This document shows, in pieces, positions 1-5,535 of a DNA stretch of 5,535 bases. Origin of the DNA: Bacteroidales bacterium. Lineage in GTDB: Bacteria > Bacteroidota > Bacteroidia > Bacteroidales > PUMT01. Every line of letters starts with the position of its first letter. The stretch's first letter is position 1. A model generated the notes under the pieces. It saw only the letters and a program-made list of their open reading frames with translations, did no database searches and was not told the DNA's origin. The position numbers were made by a program, and so were the translations under genes. The DNA is taken from the NCBI GenBank assembly GCA_007132365.1, contig SLOS01000049.1:1-5535 (forward strand). The letters run 5' to 3'.

Positions 1-625
1 GAAGTGTTGAATTAATATAGGTGTTGCGGATATTCGGAACGTAGTATTTCGCTTTGTATGCATTGTCGCCCGTTGACTTATTCCATGCAAATTCATTCTG
101 AAACTGGTGACCCAGGCCCAGAAAATTGTCATCTCTCAGGCTGATGGCAGTCTGCCCGGCATTTAATGACCCTCCGGGAATTATGCTCCATTTGTCCAGT
201 TCGCGGATGAATATATCAACCGAGTCTGAATTTTCAGATGTTTCCTCAACAAAAAAAGAGACATCGGTAATCTGTTTTCCGGCGCGGACAAGTCGTTCCG
301 ACTCCTTAACAAGTAATGAATCAAAAATTTGGTTTTCATGGATCAGTAAAAGGTTTCTGATAACGGACTGGCGGGTTTTTATATGAAATCTGTTTCCTGT
401 CGTGGACAAAAAGCCTGGTGATGCAACAATGGTGTCACCAATCGAGTGTCCAAAGGGATCGAGGGTCGTGATTTTGATATTTCTGATGATCTTACCTTCA
501 AAGGAACTGTATGGCTTTTGCACAAGTTTCCTCCCAGGACCTGGCCGGGCAGGTCCCTGCGCAAATGAAAGATCATTGGCTAAAACTGAAGTGACAAGTA
601 GAATTAAAACGATTTTTAGCCACAT
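1..625 (-). CDS. POTRA/beta-barrel outer-membrane protein (Omp85-like), partial: C-terminal part beyond the left edge
   Basis: The frame is open for 208 codons from an ATG at 625-623 to the window edge. An in-frame TAA lies 9 nt upstream, so this ATG is the first possible one. Residues 1-22 look like a signal peptide: MWLK, a hydrophobic core (IVLILLVTSVLA), then S-F-A before Gln23, a usual Bacteroidota cleavage context. Residues about 45-145 follow a POTRA order: a strand (IIRNIKITTLDPFG, 46-59), two helices (about 84-115), then strands ITDVSFFVEE (119-128) and SVDIFIRELD (135-144). Residues 160-200 resemble the first barrel strands of BamA/TamA-like proteins, including the turn LRDDNFLGLGHQF (163-175). 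The mature protein should sit in the outer membrane with a periplasmic POTRA domain. It starts 38 nt after the MCE gene in the same direction, so it is probably co-transcribed with it. I recall similar uncharacterised proteins in other Bacteroidota. The substrate is unknown. It is clearly coding; the Omp85-like assignment is by pattern reading only. Confidence 0.8.
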   Translation of the reverse strand, partial: MWLKIVLILLVTSVLANDLSFAQGPARPGPGRKLVQKPYSSFEGKIIRNIKITTLDPFGHSIGDTIVASPGFLSTTGNRFHIKTRQSVIRNLLLIHENQIFDSLLVKESERLVRAGKQITDVSFFVEETSENSDSVDIFIRELDKWSIIPGGSLNAGQTAISLRDDNFLGLGHQFQNEFAWNKSTGDNAYKAKYYVPNIRNTYINSTL

Positions 626-663
626 TTCCTGTTATTTGTATATCTTGTAATTCCCACATATTA

Positions 664-1626
664 TTATTTCTCTTCATAGATCCTCACACTTTCTACCGAG
701 TTTTCACTCTTTGCATCAGTTATCTCTTGCTCCCCCTGCTGAGCCTGTCGCCTGAAATACCTTCTGAAAAAGAAATTGTGCCTGAGTGCTTCCATATTCT
801 CATTAAGCCCCCTTGAACTTTGTTCAAGGTTAATCAAAGTCTGATTAAAGTTGCCTGACAAGGTCGTGTCCTGTATTAACATACCAAGAGTTCCCTCGCC
901 ACTGTTTATTTTCACCATGATCTCTCCAAGTGCCACGGTAGCAGTTTCTGTCGTGGCCACCGTAAGCTGTAATTTCTCCATAAATTCAAATACATTTACT
1001 TTAGTAATTTCTATGGTTTCATCAAAGCCTTCAGAACTTTTTTTGAAGTTCGCTATTGTCTGATTTATGTTTTCTGCGATCGTTGAATCCTGGATCAATC
1101 TGCCAAGTGCCCCCTCTCCGCTGTTTATATTTGTCATTATTTCTGCAAGTTGTTTGGTAACAACCTCGGCATTAACCGCCGATGTCTGTAAACTTGCCAT
1201 GATAGCGTCTGTCTCTATTGGTTCTATTGATGATATATGCTGTCCGTCACGGGCCATCGGAGCTCCGTAACTACCGTGAGTAATTATTATTACCCGGTCA
1301 CCTATAATCCCTTCAGAGCTTATGCCTGCTTCGCTATCAGCTTTTATAAACTCCTGTACATTCCTTCTTATCAGCATGTCGACCTGGACTGTTGAATCAT
1401 TTATGATTCTGATGTTGTCAACCGTTCCGACATTAATGCCTGAGAAACGTATGCTATTTCCAACCTGCAAGCCGCTTACGTTATAAAAATTGGTTGTGAT
1501 CCTGAAAACGGGATTGAATAAATTCTGCTGCTTGCCTATGAAGAAGATTGCAATTACAAAAATTGCCAATCCCCCAACAATGAAAAGTCCCAGACGGACT
1601 TTGAAATTTTGTGAGTGAGTATCCAT
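664..1626 (-). CDS. mlaD: MlaD-like MCE-family lipid-binding protein
   Basis: This is the substrate-binding subunit of an MCE lipid transporter. It is anchored in the inner membrane and exposed to the periplasm, where MCE proteins form hexameric rings with a central lipid channel. After a short cytoplasmic N-terminus, residues 11-31 form one membrane segment (LGLFIVGGLAIFVIAIFF). The MCE domain covers about 38-116, with the family features VSGLQVGNSIRFSGINVG (50-67) and SSEGIIGDRVIII (103-115). Residues 140-320 are a predicted alpha-helical tail holding two similar segments (see the repeat entry), then NFFFRRYFRR (284-293), a typical C-terminal motif of this family, and a polar end. At 320 residues it is far longer than E. 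coli MlaD (183), which suggests a tube or needle reaching across the periplasm, as described for helical-tailed MCE proteins. It starts 19 nt after the ATPase gene. No other ATG fits better: the chosen one directly precedes the membrane segment. Confidence 0.93.
   Translation of the reverse strand: MDTHSQNFKVRLGLFIVGGLAIFVIAIFFIGKQQNLFNPVFRITTNFYNVSGLQVGNSIRFSGINVGTVDNIRIINDSTVQVDMLIRRNVQEFIKADSEAGISSEGIIGDRVIIITHGSYGAPMARDGQHISSIEPIETDAIMASLQTSAVNAEVVTKQLAEIMTNINSGEGALGRLIQDSTIAENINQTIANFKKSSEGFDETIEITKVNVFEFMEKLQLTVATTETATVALGEIMVKINSGEGTLGMLIQDTTLSGNFNQTLINLEQSSRGLNENMEALRHNFFFRRYFRRQAQQGEQEITDAKSENSVESVRIYEEK
784..1149 (-). repeat. Two diverged repeats coding for the helical tail of the MCE protein
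   Basis: Residues 160-207 (bases 1006-1149) and 233-280 (bases about 787-930) of the MCE protein align without gaps at an offset of 73 residues, with 27 of 48 positions identical by my count. The core is INSGEGxLGxLIQD (167-180 and 240-253), followed by NxNQT and an SSxG turn. A 25-residue linker (208-232) separates the copies. The pattern suggests an internal duplication of a helix-turn unit. Motifs of this NSGEGTLG type are known in the tails of Bacteroidota MCE proteins, so this is a family trait rather than a recent local event. Confidence 0.8.
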
Positions 1627-1645
1627 ATTGTTATTTATTAATTAT

Positions 1646-2473
1646 CTACTTGAAAAATGATCTGATAAAAGCATCAGTTGAATTAACAAACTCCTCGATG
1701 CTGCCTTCCTTATAAACTTCACCGTCCTTTACCATGATGATTCGGTCTGCTGTAGCGCGGGCACATTCAATGTCGTGCGTGATAATGATGGATGATGTTT
1801 TATATTTATCCTGAACATCATTAATCAGGGAGCTTATTTCATCCGATGTTACCGGATCCAGTCCGGTTGTCGGTTCGTCGTAGAGCATTATCATTGGATC
1901 AACAACGATTGTGCGTGCCAGGCTTACCCGTTTCCGCATTCCTCCCGATAGTTCTGATGGCATTTTATATAAAGTTTCACCCAGTCCCACGTTGTCAAGG
2001 GCTTCTGCCACTTTTTCGTCAATTTCTTTCCGCGAAAGGTTCTTTTTTATTCTTTTCAGCGGAAATTCAAGATTTTCCTTTACTGTCATCGAATCATACA
2101 GCGCGCCGCTTTGAAAAAGAAACCCGATTTTTTCACGCATCTCTGCCAGCCCTTTGCCGGTCAGTTCATTCACATTCTGCCCGAACACCTTGATTGTTCC
2201 CTGGTCGGGCAGAAGCAGCCGGATGATACATTTAATCAGGACCGATTTTCCCGATCCTGATTTTCCGAGCACCACCAGGTTTTCGCCATTATAAAGTTTT
2301 AACGATAAATTTTTTAACACGGGATCGTTGTCAAAACCTTTCCCGAGGTTGTCAATTTCAATAACGTGCTCCGGCCTCACCGGTTTGTTCCAGGAAACAG
2401 TTTTATTTCGTGCAATAATTCTGCCTGGTCCGGGAAGTTCGATACCTGCTGCTATTTGTGTCCTGTTTTCCAT
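1646..2473 (-). CDS. mlaF: MlaF-type ABC transporter ATPase of the MCE lipid transport system
   Basis: This cytoplasmic ATPase powers the MlaE-type permease. All nucleotide-binding motifs are intact: Walker A GKSGSGKS (70-77), Q-loop FLFQSGALYDSMTV (118-131, Gln121), signature LSGGMRKR (175-182), Walker B IMLYDEPTTGLDP (195-207, with D199 and E200) and the H-loop THD (His233). The FQSGALYDSMTV and LSGGMRKR forms are typical of the MlaF branch rather than of sugar or metal importers. The length is 275 residues, against 269 for E. coli MlaF. The ATG overlaps the permease stop by one base (TAATG), which supports this start and suggests translational coupling. It leaves about 36 residues before the usual domain start (VIEIDNLGKGF), with a possible GTG start at Val32 (2378-2380) as the alternative. 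No Shine-Dalgarno is visible, as is normal in Bacteroidota. Confidence 0.95.
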   Translation of the reverse strand: MENRTQIAAGIELPGPGRIIARNKTVSWNKPVRPEHVIEIDNLGKGFDNDPVLKNLSLKLYNGENLVVLGKSGSGKSVLIKCIIRLLLPDQGTIKVFGQNVNELTGKGLAEMREKIGFLFQSGALYDSMTVKENLEFPLKRIKKNLSRKEIDEKVAEALDNVGLGETLYKMPSELSGGMRKRVSLARTIVVDPMIMLYDEPTTGLDPVTSDEISSLINDVQDKYKTSSIIITHDIECARATADRIIMVKDGEVYKEGSIEEFVNSTDAFIRSFFK

Positions 2474-2475
2474 TA
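2471..2475 (-). other. Stop-start overlap TAATG between permease and ATPase genes
   Basis: On the minus strand the permease TAA (2475-2473) and the ATPase ATG (2473-2471) share one A. Such overlaps usually mean co-transcription and translational coupling, here between two subunits that must assemble together. No Shine-Dalgarno precedes the ATG, so ribosome re-initiation is a reasonable inference. Confidence 0.85.
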
Positions 2476-3321
2476 ATAAAGCACATCAGTTATTTGTACG
2501 GCAATCAGATCTATAATTATAACGAACAGTGAAGAAAGTACGACTGCCGACGTAGCAGCTTTACCCACGCTTTCTGTTCCCCGCCCTGCTGTATATCCTT
2601 TGTAGCAACCGATAATTCCGATGGCTGCACCAAAGAAAAATGTCTTAACCACGGCAGGTAAAAAGTCGGTAAAACCAACGGCACTGAATGCCTGGGAAAA
2701 GAACAATACAAAAGGTACATCTCCCTTAATATTTGCACCGGCCCAGCTGCCCATGATCCCGAGTGCATCAGCATACAGAACCAGGATGGGTATCATGAGG
2801 GTGGCAGCCAATACCCTGGTTACAACCAGAAAACGCATGGGGTTGGTAGAGGATACTTCCATGGCATCTATCTGTTCAGTCACTTTCATCGATCCCAACT
2901 CGGCTCCCATACCTGATCCAATTCTTCCTGCACAAATCAGTGCCGTAATGACCGGTCCCATTTCCCTGATGATCGAGACTGCCACCATTCCGGGCAGTAG
3001 TGAAACTGCACCAAAGTCGGCAAGGACCGGACGCGACTGTATGGTAAGCACCAGCCCGATAACCAAACCTGTTACAGAAATCAGAGGAAGTGTCCTGTTC
3101 CCAATCTGATAACACTGACGCAGGAATTCCTTAAATTCAAAACTTCGGGAAAAGGTTTCTTTGATTGTGTGAAACAGAAACAAAAAAAACTCACCTATCT
3201 CCGAGAAGAAAAGAGTTGCTATCTGAGTTTTTTCAATGGTTTTCTCACTTAGCTTTATGACCCTTTTCTTTACATCTGGCAGTTTTACGAATCTTTTAAG
3301 TGCCGGATTATTATTTTTCAC
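2473..3321 (-). CDS. mlaE: MlaE-type permease of the MCE lipid transport system
   Basis: This integral inner-membrane subunit couples ATP use by the MlaF-type ATPase to phospholipid movement through the MCE ring. The family core is unmistakable: SIIREMGPVITALICAGRIG (117-136), followed by SGMGAELGSMKVTEQIDAM (136-154), the conserved MlaE region whose TEQIDAM end contacts the ATPase. Hydrophobic segments lie at about 79-97, 105-125, 168-192, 203-235 and 258-280. The protein is 282 residues, about 20 more than E. coli MlaE (260). The extra length is a charged N-terminal stretch (1-35) before an amphipathic or interfacial helix (36-60). Translation starts at GTG (3321-3319). An in-frame TAA lies immediately upstream and no Met occurs before residue 112, so GTG is the only reasonable standard start. 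No STAS domain (MlaB) is fused or adjacent. It is the first gene of the cluster, and 254 bp separate it from the next gene on its upstream side. Confidence 0.94.
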   Translation of the reverse strand: MKNNNPALKRFVKLPDVKKRVIKLSEKTIEKTQIATLFFSEIGEFFLFLFHTIKETFSRSFEFKEFLRQCYQIGNRTLPLISVTGLVIGLVLTIQSRPVLADFGAVSLLPGMVAVSIIREMGPVITALICAGRIGSGMGAELGSMKVTEQIDAMEVSSTNPMRFLVVTRVLAATLMIPILVLYADALGIMGSWAGANIKGDVPFVLFFSQAFSAVGFTDFLPAVVKTFFFGAAIGIIGCYKGYTAGRGTESVGKAATSAVVLSSLFVIIIDLIAVQITDVLY

Positions 3322-3575
3322 TTAATGTTATATAGTTAAAAAACGCGTTTTAAATTTTGATAATCCTGTACAGAGAGATTGAAATTTCTCAGGAAAATCA
3401 TTTGATTATTTTAGCCTCATTAATTCATGAATATTCATGTCGAGATGAATTACAGCGCATTGGTGTCTTTATAATAAGATTATTTTGTCTCCAAAGTTCA
3501 AAGGATCAAGGGTATTTCTAAGTTTATGAATTAATCAGGTAGAAGCCTCCAAACAAATGCCTTTAAAATAATTCT
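3322..3575. other. Non-coding gap upstream of the MCE operon
   Basis: This 254-bp AT-rich interval lies between the end of the AI-2E-family gene and the GTG of the MlaE-type permease, and must hold any promoter of the MCE operon. I searched the minus strand for the Bacteroidota -7 box (TAnnTTTG) and found no exact match. It contains two short perfect palindromes, AAAACGCGTTTT at 3340-3351 and the 14-mer at 3426-3439 listed separately. ATTAATTCAT (3419-3428) recurs inverted as ATGAATTAAT (3526-3535). No small ORF of note was seen. Confidence 0.6.
3426..3439. promoter_or_regulatory. 14-bp perfect palindrome, possible operator
   Basis: The sequence CATGAATATTCATG is self-complementary over 14 bases. 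The half-site ATTCAT/ATGAAT also occurs overlapping it (3423-3428) and just beyond it (3445-3450), so the cluster spans about 28 bp. It sits about 105 bp upstream of the MlaE-type start. A dimeric regulator could bind here, but in AT-rich intergenic DNA a palindrome of this size may arise by chance. No regulator gene is adjacent. Confidence 0.3.
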
Positions 3576-3593
3576 TCAGGGCTCAGCCCTGAA
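3562..3593 (-). terminator. Hairpin terminator overlapping the stop of the AI-2E-family gene
   Basis: On the minus strand TTCAGGGC, loop TGA, GCCCTGAA forms a perfect 8-bp stem (3575-3593), followed after a few bases by a T-rich run (ATTATTTTAAA). The stem contains the last codons (Phe-Arg-Ala-Glu-Pro) and the TGA stop. It resembles an intrinsic terminator, though the T tract is interrupted and starts about four bases after the stem, so termination may be partial. Confidence 0.5.
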
Positions 3594-4688
3594 TCGTTTT
3601 TTCAGCTTTTTAATAGGTTTGATTAATATCAATGGCGGCATAGTATCGCCCAGCAGAAATCCCCAGGGTTTTAAAGACTCAATATTGTCAAATATAAGTT
3701 TGGCAATGGCGAGGAGGGGTATAGCCAGGAACATACCGGATATCCCCCATAAGGCATACCCGGCAATCATTGCAATTATCGAGAAAAGCGCATTTATTCT
3801 GACTCTTGAAGCCACTATTTTAGGAACAATGTAAAAGTTATCAATGATCTGGATGAATATATGGAACAATAATACATAAAGCACATAAGCCGGTGATTTT
3901 GTAACCAGTGCCAGTGCCATGACCAGTGCTATTCCGATCAATGGTCCTATGTAACGAACGACGTTCAGCAGAGACACGACTACACCGAGCAGGATGGCGT
4001 AATCGATTCCCAGGATAAAAAAAGCGCCGGTATACAAGATTGCCAGGATTATAAATTCTGCAAAAAGCCCGATGAGATAGCCCTGAATAACCGTTTTTGA
4101 CTGGCTTATCATTATACCTAAACTGCCTTGCTGATCCGCATTAAAGAGTTTGTGAATAAAATCGATAATAAGAGGTTGATATAAAAGGAGCAAAAACACA
4201 TAAACCGGGATCAGGAACAGCATAACAAACCAGCCACCTATAGTTATAATTGTTTGTCCGATCGAAGATACTCCTGAATTTATTATCTCATCCCTGGATT
4301 GTGCCAGCCATCCATGAAACCTGTCCGGGTTTATATCAAAATAACCTGAAGCCCAGATGACAGCATTGTTTATAGCCTCTGTGAATTTTTCCACCAGGAT
4401 GGGCCATGATTCTGTAAACCGGCTTACCTGTGAGAATAACAGGGTGCCCAACACTGAGAGGACTATGATTGTAAAGATTATAATGATTGTAATGGCCACT
4501 AACCTGTTTATTTTAATCCGGACCAATAGATTTACTATGGGGTGGAGCACGATGGCAATAATAATTGAAAATATGAGAGGCACTATTATACCCTGGGCAA
4601 TGTATAATGCTATAAACAAGGCAAATAAACCAATTAGGATGGTTGCTGCCTTGACATAGGATGATAATTTTAATTCATTGCCGTTCAT
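3576..4688 (-). CDS. AI-2E/PerM-family multi-pass membrane protein
   Basis: This is a 370-residue inner-membrane protein of the AI-2E transporter (PerM/TqsA/YdiK) family, whose members typically have about 350-370 residues and roughly eight membrane segments. Hydrophobic segments are visible at about 13-31, 33-55, 62-87, 148-172, 205-226, 228-262, 265-284 and 298-335. A soluble loop (88-147) follows the third segment, as is usual in the family. Family marks include VRYIGPLIG (244-252, equivalent to the IPYVGP motif), DNFYIVPKIVASRVRINAL (283-301) and GYALWGISGMFLAIPLLAI (310-328). The C-terminus is basic (KPIKKLKKRFR). Described family roles include autoinducer-2 export and Na+/H+ antiport; the substrate here cannot be read from sequence. 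The ATG at 4688-4686 precedes the first membrane segment by about 12 residues. The gene has its own terminator-like hairpin and is probably transcribed apart from the downstream lipid-transport operon. It is divergent from the rRNA operon. Confidence 0.92.
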   Translation of the reverse strand: MNGNELKLSSYVKAATILIGLFALFIALYIAQGIIVPLIFSIIIAIVLHPIVNLLVRIKINRLVAITIIIIFTIIVLSVLGTLLFSQVSRFTESWPILVEKFTEAINNAVIWASGYFDINPDRFHGWLAQSRDEIINSGVSSIGQTIITIGGWFVMLFLIPVYVFLLLLYQPLIIDFIHKLFNADQQGSLGIMISQSKTVIQGYLIGLFAEFIILAILYTGAFFILGIDYAILLGVVVSLLNVVRYIGPLIGIALVMALALVTKSPAYVLYVLLFHIFIQIIDNFYIVPKIVASRVRINALFSIIAMIAGYALWGISGMFLAIPLLAIAKLIFDNIESLKPWGFLLGDTMPPLILIKPIKKLKKRFRAEP

Positions 4689-5214
4689 GACCTTTATGTT
4701 ATATTTTCATTTTATGGATTAAATTGGGTTAAATAATAACTTATAGTTACGCCGTAAGTCGATTTCCTCAGTTTATTGATCAGTAAGGACGATCAATTGC
4801 GTACTTCAGGGGATTATCCCGGTGGGTTACATAGAAAGCCGTTTTTCCATTATGCAAAGATTGATCTATTCGGGATGGAAAGTATTACATAAATCCTTAT
4901 AAGAGTTGCATAAGTTACATAAATCCGGGTATGGCTTCCCAATGACATGGCACATGCATCTCATGACTGATGGAATTTTTGGAACGGAATTTGTTAATTT
5001 ACGGAAGATTTGCTGGAAGTTGCTTTGCATATTCAAGAAGTTTTTGGTATCTTTATTATTTCAATGCAGTGAAATTCCACAATATTTTTCAAGGTTCTTT
5101 ACAATAACGGTTATTATCAGATTAGCAAAATGTGCGGTCTGGAATCTTAACATTTTGTTGTAATCACATTTTGAACCGGATGTAAAATTATTTTTAAAAC
5201 CCTGATATTTTTTT
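4689..5214. other. Divergent intergenic region, no gene recognised
   Basis: This interval of 526 bp separates the AI-2E-family gene from the rRNA promoter. No tRNA, small RNA or convincing coding region was seen. It contains an inverted repeat ATTGATC/GATCAAT (4775-4781 and 4791-4797, 9-nt loop), a 12-mer TTACATAAATCC repeated directly at 4885-4896 and 4915-4926, and a short palindrome AATAAC-G-GTTATT (5103-5115). The end nearest the rRNA promoter (about 5183-5214) is rich in A and T and could act as an UP-type element. No exact Bacteroidota -7 box faces the AI-2E-family gene. Confidence 0.55.
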
Positions 5215-5244
5215 TTGGAAAGCCGGAAATAGTTTTTATCTTTG
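5215..5244 (+). promoter_or_regulatory. rRNA operon promoter of Bacteroidota type
   Basis: The -7 box TATCTTTG (5237-5244) matches TAnnTTTG exactly. TTG at 5215-5217, at the end of a run of T, lies 19 bp upstream, which is the standard -33 spacing for the Bacteroidota primary sigma factor. Transcription should start near 5250-5253. An A/T-rich stretch lies directly upstream. Its position about 170 bp before the 16S rRNA start agrees with an rrn promoter. Confidence 0.85.
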
Positions 5245-5251
5245 CAGTCCC

Positions 5252-5416
5252 TAAAAAAAGCAACTGTTTTGGATTATTTGGGATTGGGTGTTTTTTTTAG
5301 GTTTTTTTGATGTTGATCAAGTTCTTTGAAAAGGTTGGAGAGTACAATTTAAGAACCAAAACAAGTAGATTTTTTTGAACAGGATTTCAATCTTGAGCAT
5401 ATTTAACTTTTTAATT
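5252..5416 (+). other. rRNA operon leader
   Basis: This is the predicted untranslated leader between the promoter and the mature 16S rRNA. It is A/T-rich with T runs (5291-5298 and 5302-5308) and contains the boxA-like element listed separately. The part before the 16S start probably pairs with sequence after the 16S rRNA in the processing stem; that partner lies outside the window. The transcription start is inferred from the promoter position. Confidence 0.65.
5321..5332 (+). promoter_or_regulatory. boxA-like antitermination element in the rRNA leader
   Basis: GTTCTTTGAAAA resembles bacterial boxA (consensus near TGCTCTTTAACA) and the GTTCTTTGAAA form often seen ahead of Bacteroidota 16S genes. 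In the leader RNA, boxA is bound by the NusB-NusE pair, which helps RNA polymerase read through the untranslated rRNA genes. It lies about 70 nt after the predicted transcription start and 85 nt before the 16S rRNA. Confidence 0.7.
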
Positions 5417-5535
5417 ACAACGAAGAGTTTGATCCTGGCTCAGGATGAACGCTAGCGGCAGGCCTAACACATGCAAGTCGAACGGTAACAGGGGTAGCAA
5501 TACCTGCTGACGAGTGGCGCACGGGTGAGTAACGC
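5417..5535 (+). rRNA. rrs: 16S ribosomal RNA, 5' part only
   Basis: The conserved start AGAGTTTGATCCTGG begins at 5424, equivalent to E. coli position 8, which puts mature base 1 at about 5417. It continues through AACACATGCAAGTCGAACGG, a short V1 hairpin and GGCGCACGGGTGAGTAACGC, where the window ends. About 119 of roughly 1,500 bases are present. The GATGAACGCTAGCGGCAGGC stretch is typical of Bacteroidota. The rest of the rRNA operon should follow to the right. Confidence 0.97.

Noticed and set aside
126..650. Plus-strand frames (126-386, 402-650) and a minus-strand frame (379-576) inside the left 650 bases
   Set aside because: They overlap the minus-strand frame 1-625, which is open throughout and has a signal peptide and POTRA-like pattern. 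The others are Ser-, Pro- or Arg-rich shadow translations without domains.
2621..3109. 162-codon plus-strand frame opposite the MlaE-type permease
   Set aside because: It is antisense to the conserved core of the permease and its translation has no family features. It is an open-frame artefact.
3340..3351. AAAACGCGTTTT palindrome close to the permease start as an operator
   Set aside because: It is a 12-bp palindrome made mostly of A and T runs, with no second copy and no promoter next to it. It is noted in the gap entry but not called.
4775..4797. ATTGATC/GATCAAT inverted repeat as a terminator or riboswitch
   Set aside because: The stem is only 7 bp and AT-rich with a 9-nt loop, has no T tract, and lies upstream of both flanking genes. 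An operator is possible but unsupported.
4855..4862. AATCTTTG on the minus strand as a -7 box for the AI-2E-family gene
   Set aside because: It differs from TAnnTTTG in the first base, lacks a TTTG at the -33 distance (TTTC instead), and lies about 170 bp from the start codon. Too weak to call.
4906..5163. 85-codon plus-strand open frame between the AI-2E-family gene and the rRNA promoter
   Set aside because: The protein has no recognisable domain, an unusual mix of Met, His, Cys and Phe, and no promoter or ribosome-binding signal. It lies in AT-rich DNA just before an rRNA promoter, where coding genes on that strand are unlikely.
4689..5214. tRNA genes or a CRISPR array next to the rRNA operon
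   Set aside because: No T-loop-like GGTTCGAATCC pattern, no cloverleaf arms and no regularly spaced repeats beyond the single 12-bp pair were found.

Overview
The window reads as chromosomal DNA from a member of the Bacteroidota, probably class Bacteroidia. Three things support this. The 16S rRNA 5' end has a Bacteroidota-style 'GATGAACGCTAGCGGCAGGC' start. The rRNA promoter matches the Bacteroidota primary-sigma consensus (TTTG, 19 bp spacer, TAnnTTTG). The protein starts lack clear Shine-Dalgarno sequences. I cannot resolve family or genus from 119 bases of 16S.

Positions 1-3321, minus strand, hold a tight four-gene cluster that reads leftwards: an MlaE-type permease with a GTG start, an MlaF-type ATPase joined to it by a one-base TAATG overlap, an MlaD-like MCE protein 19 nt later, and, 38 nt further on, an outer-membrane protein gene that runs off the left edge (1-625). 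The last gene has a signal peptide, a POTRA-like fold pattern and the beginning of a beta-barrel. Together the first three encode an MCE-type lipid transporter of the inner membrane: MlaE as the membrane channel, MlaF as its motor, and MlaD as the periplasmic lipid-binding ring with a long helical tail. The fourth gene is a candidate outer-membrane partner. No MlaB (STAS) or MlaC (soluble lipid shuttle) gene is present in the window.

Positions 3322-3575 are a non-coding gap with a 14-bp perfect palindrome and several ATTCAT/ATGAAT half-sites, but no convincing promoter. Positions 3576-4688, minus strand, encode a separate multi-pass AI-2E/PerM-family membrane protein. Its last codons and stop form a terminator-like hairpin.

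Positions 4689-5214 are an AT-rich divergent intergenic region with only weak repeats. From 5215 rightwards lies the start of a ribosomal RNA operon: promoter, a leader of about 165 nt with a boxA-like antitermination element, and the first 119 nt of the 16S rRNA, cut by the window edge.

There are no insertion sequences, CRISPR arrays, tRNAs or phage genes. This looks like core chromosome. The most interesting point is the coupling of the MCE transporter to a POTRA/beta-barrel protein.
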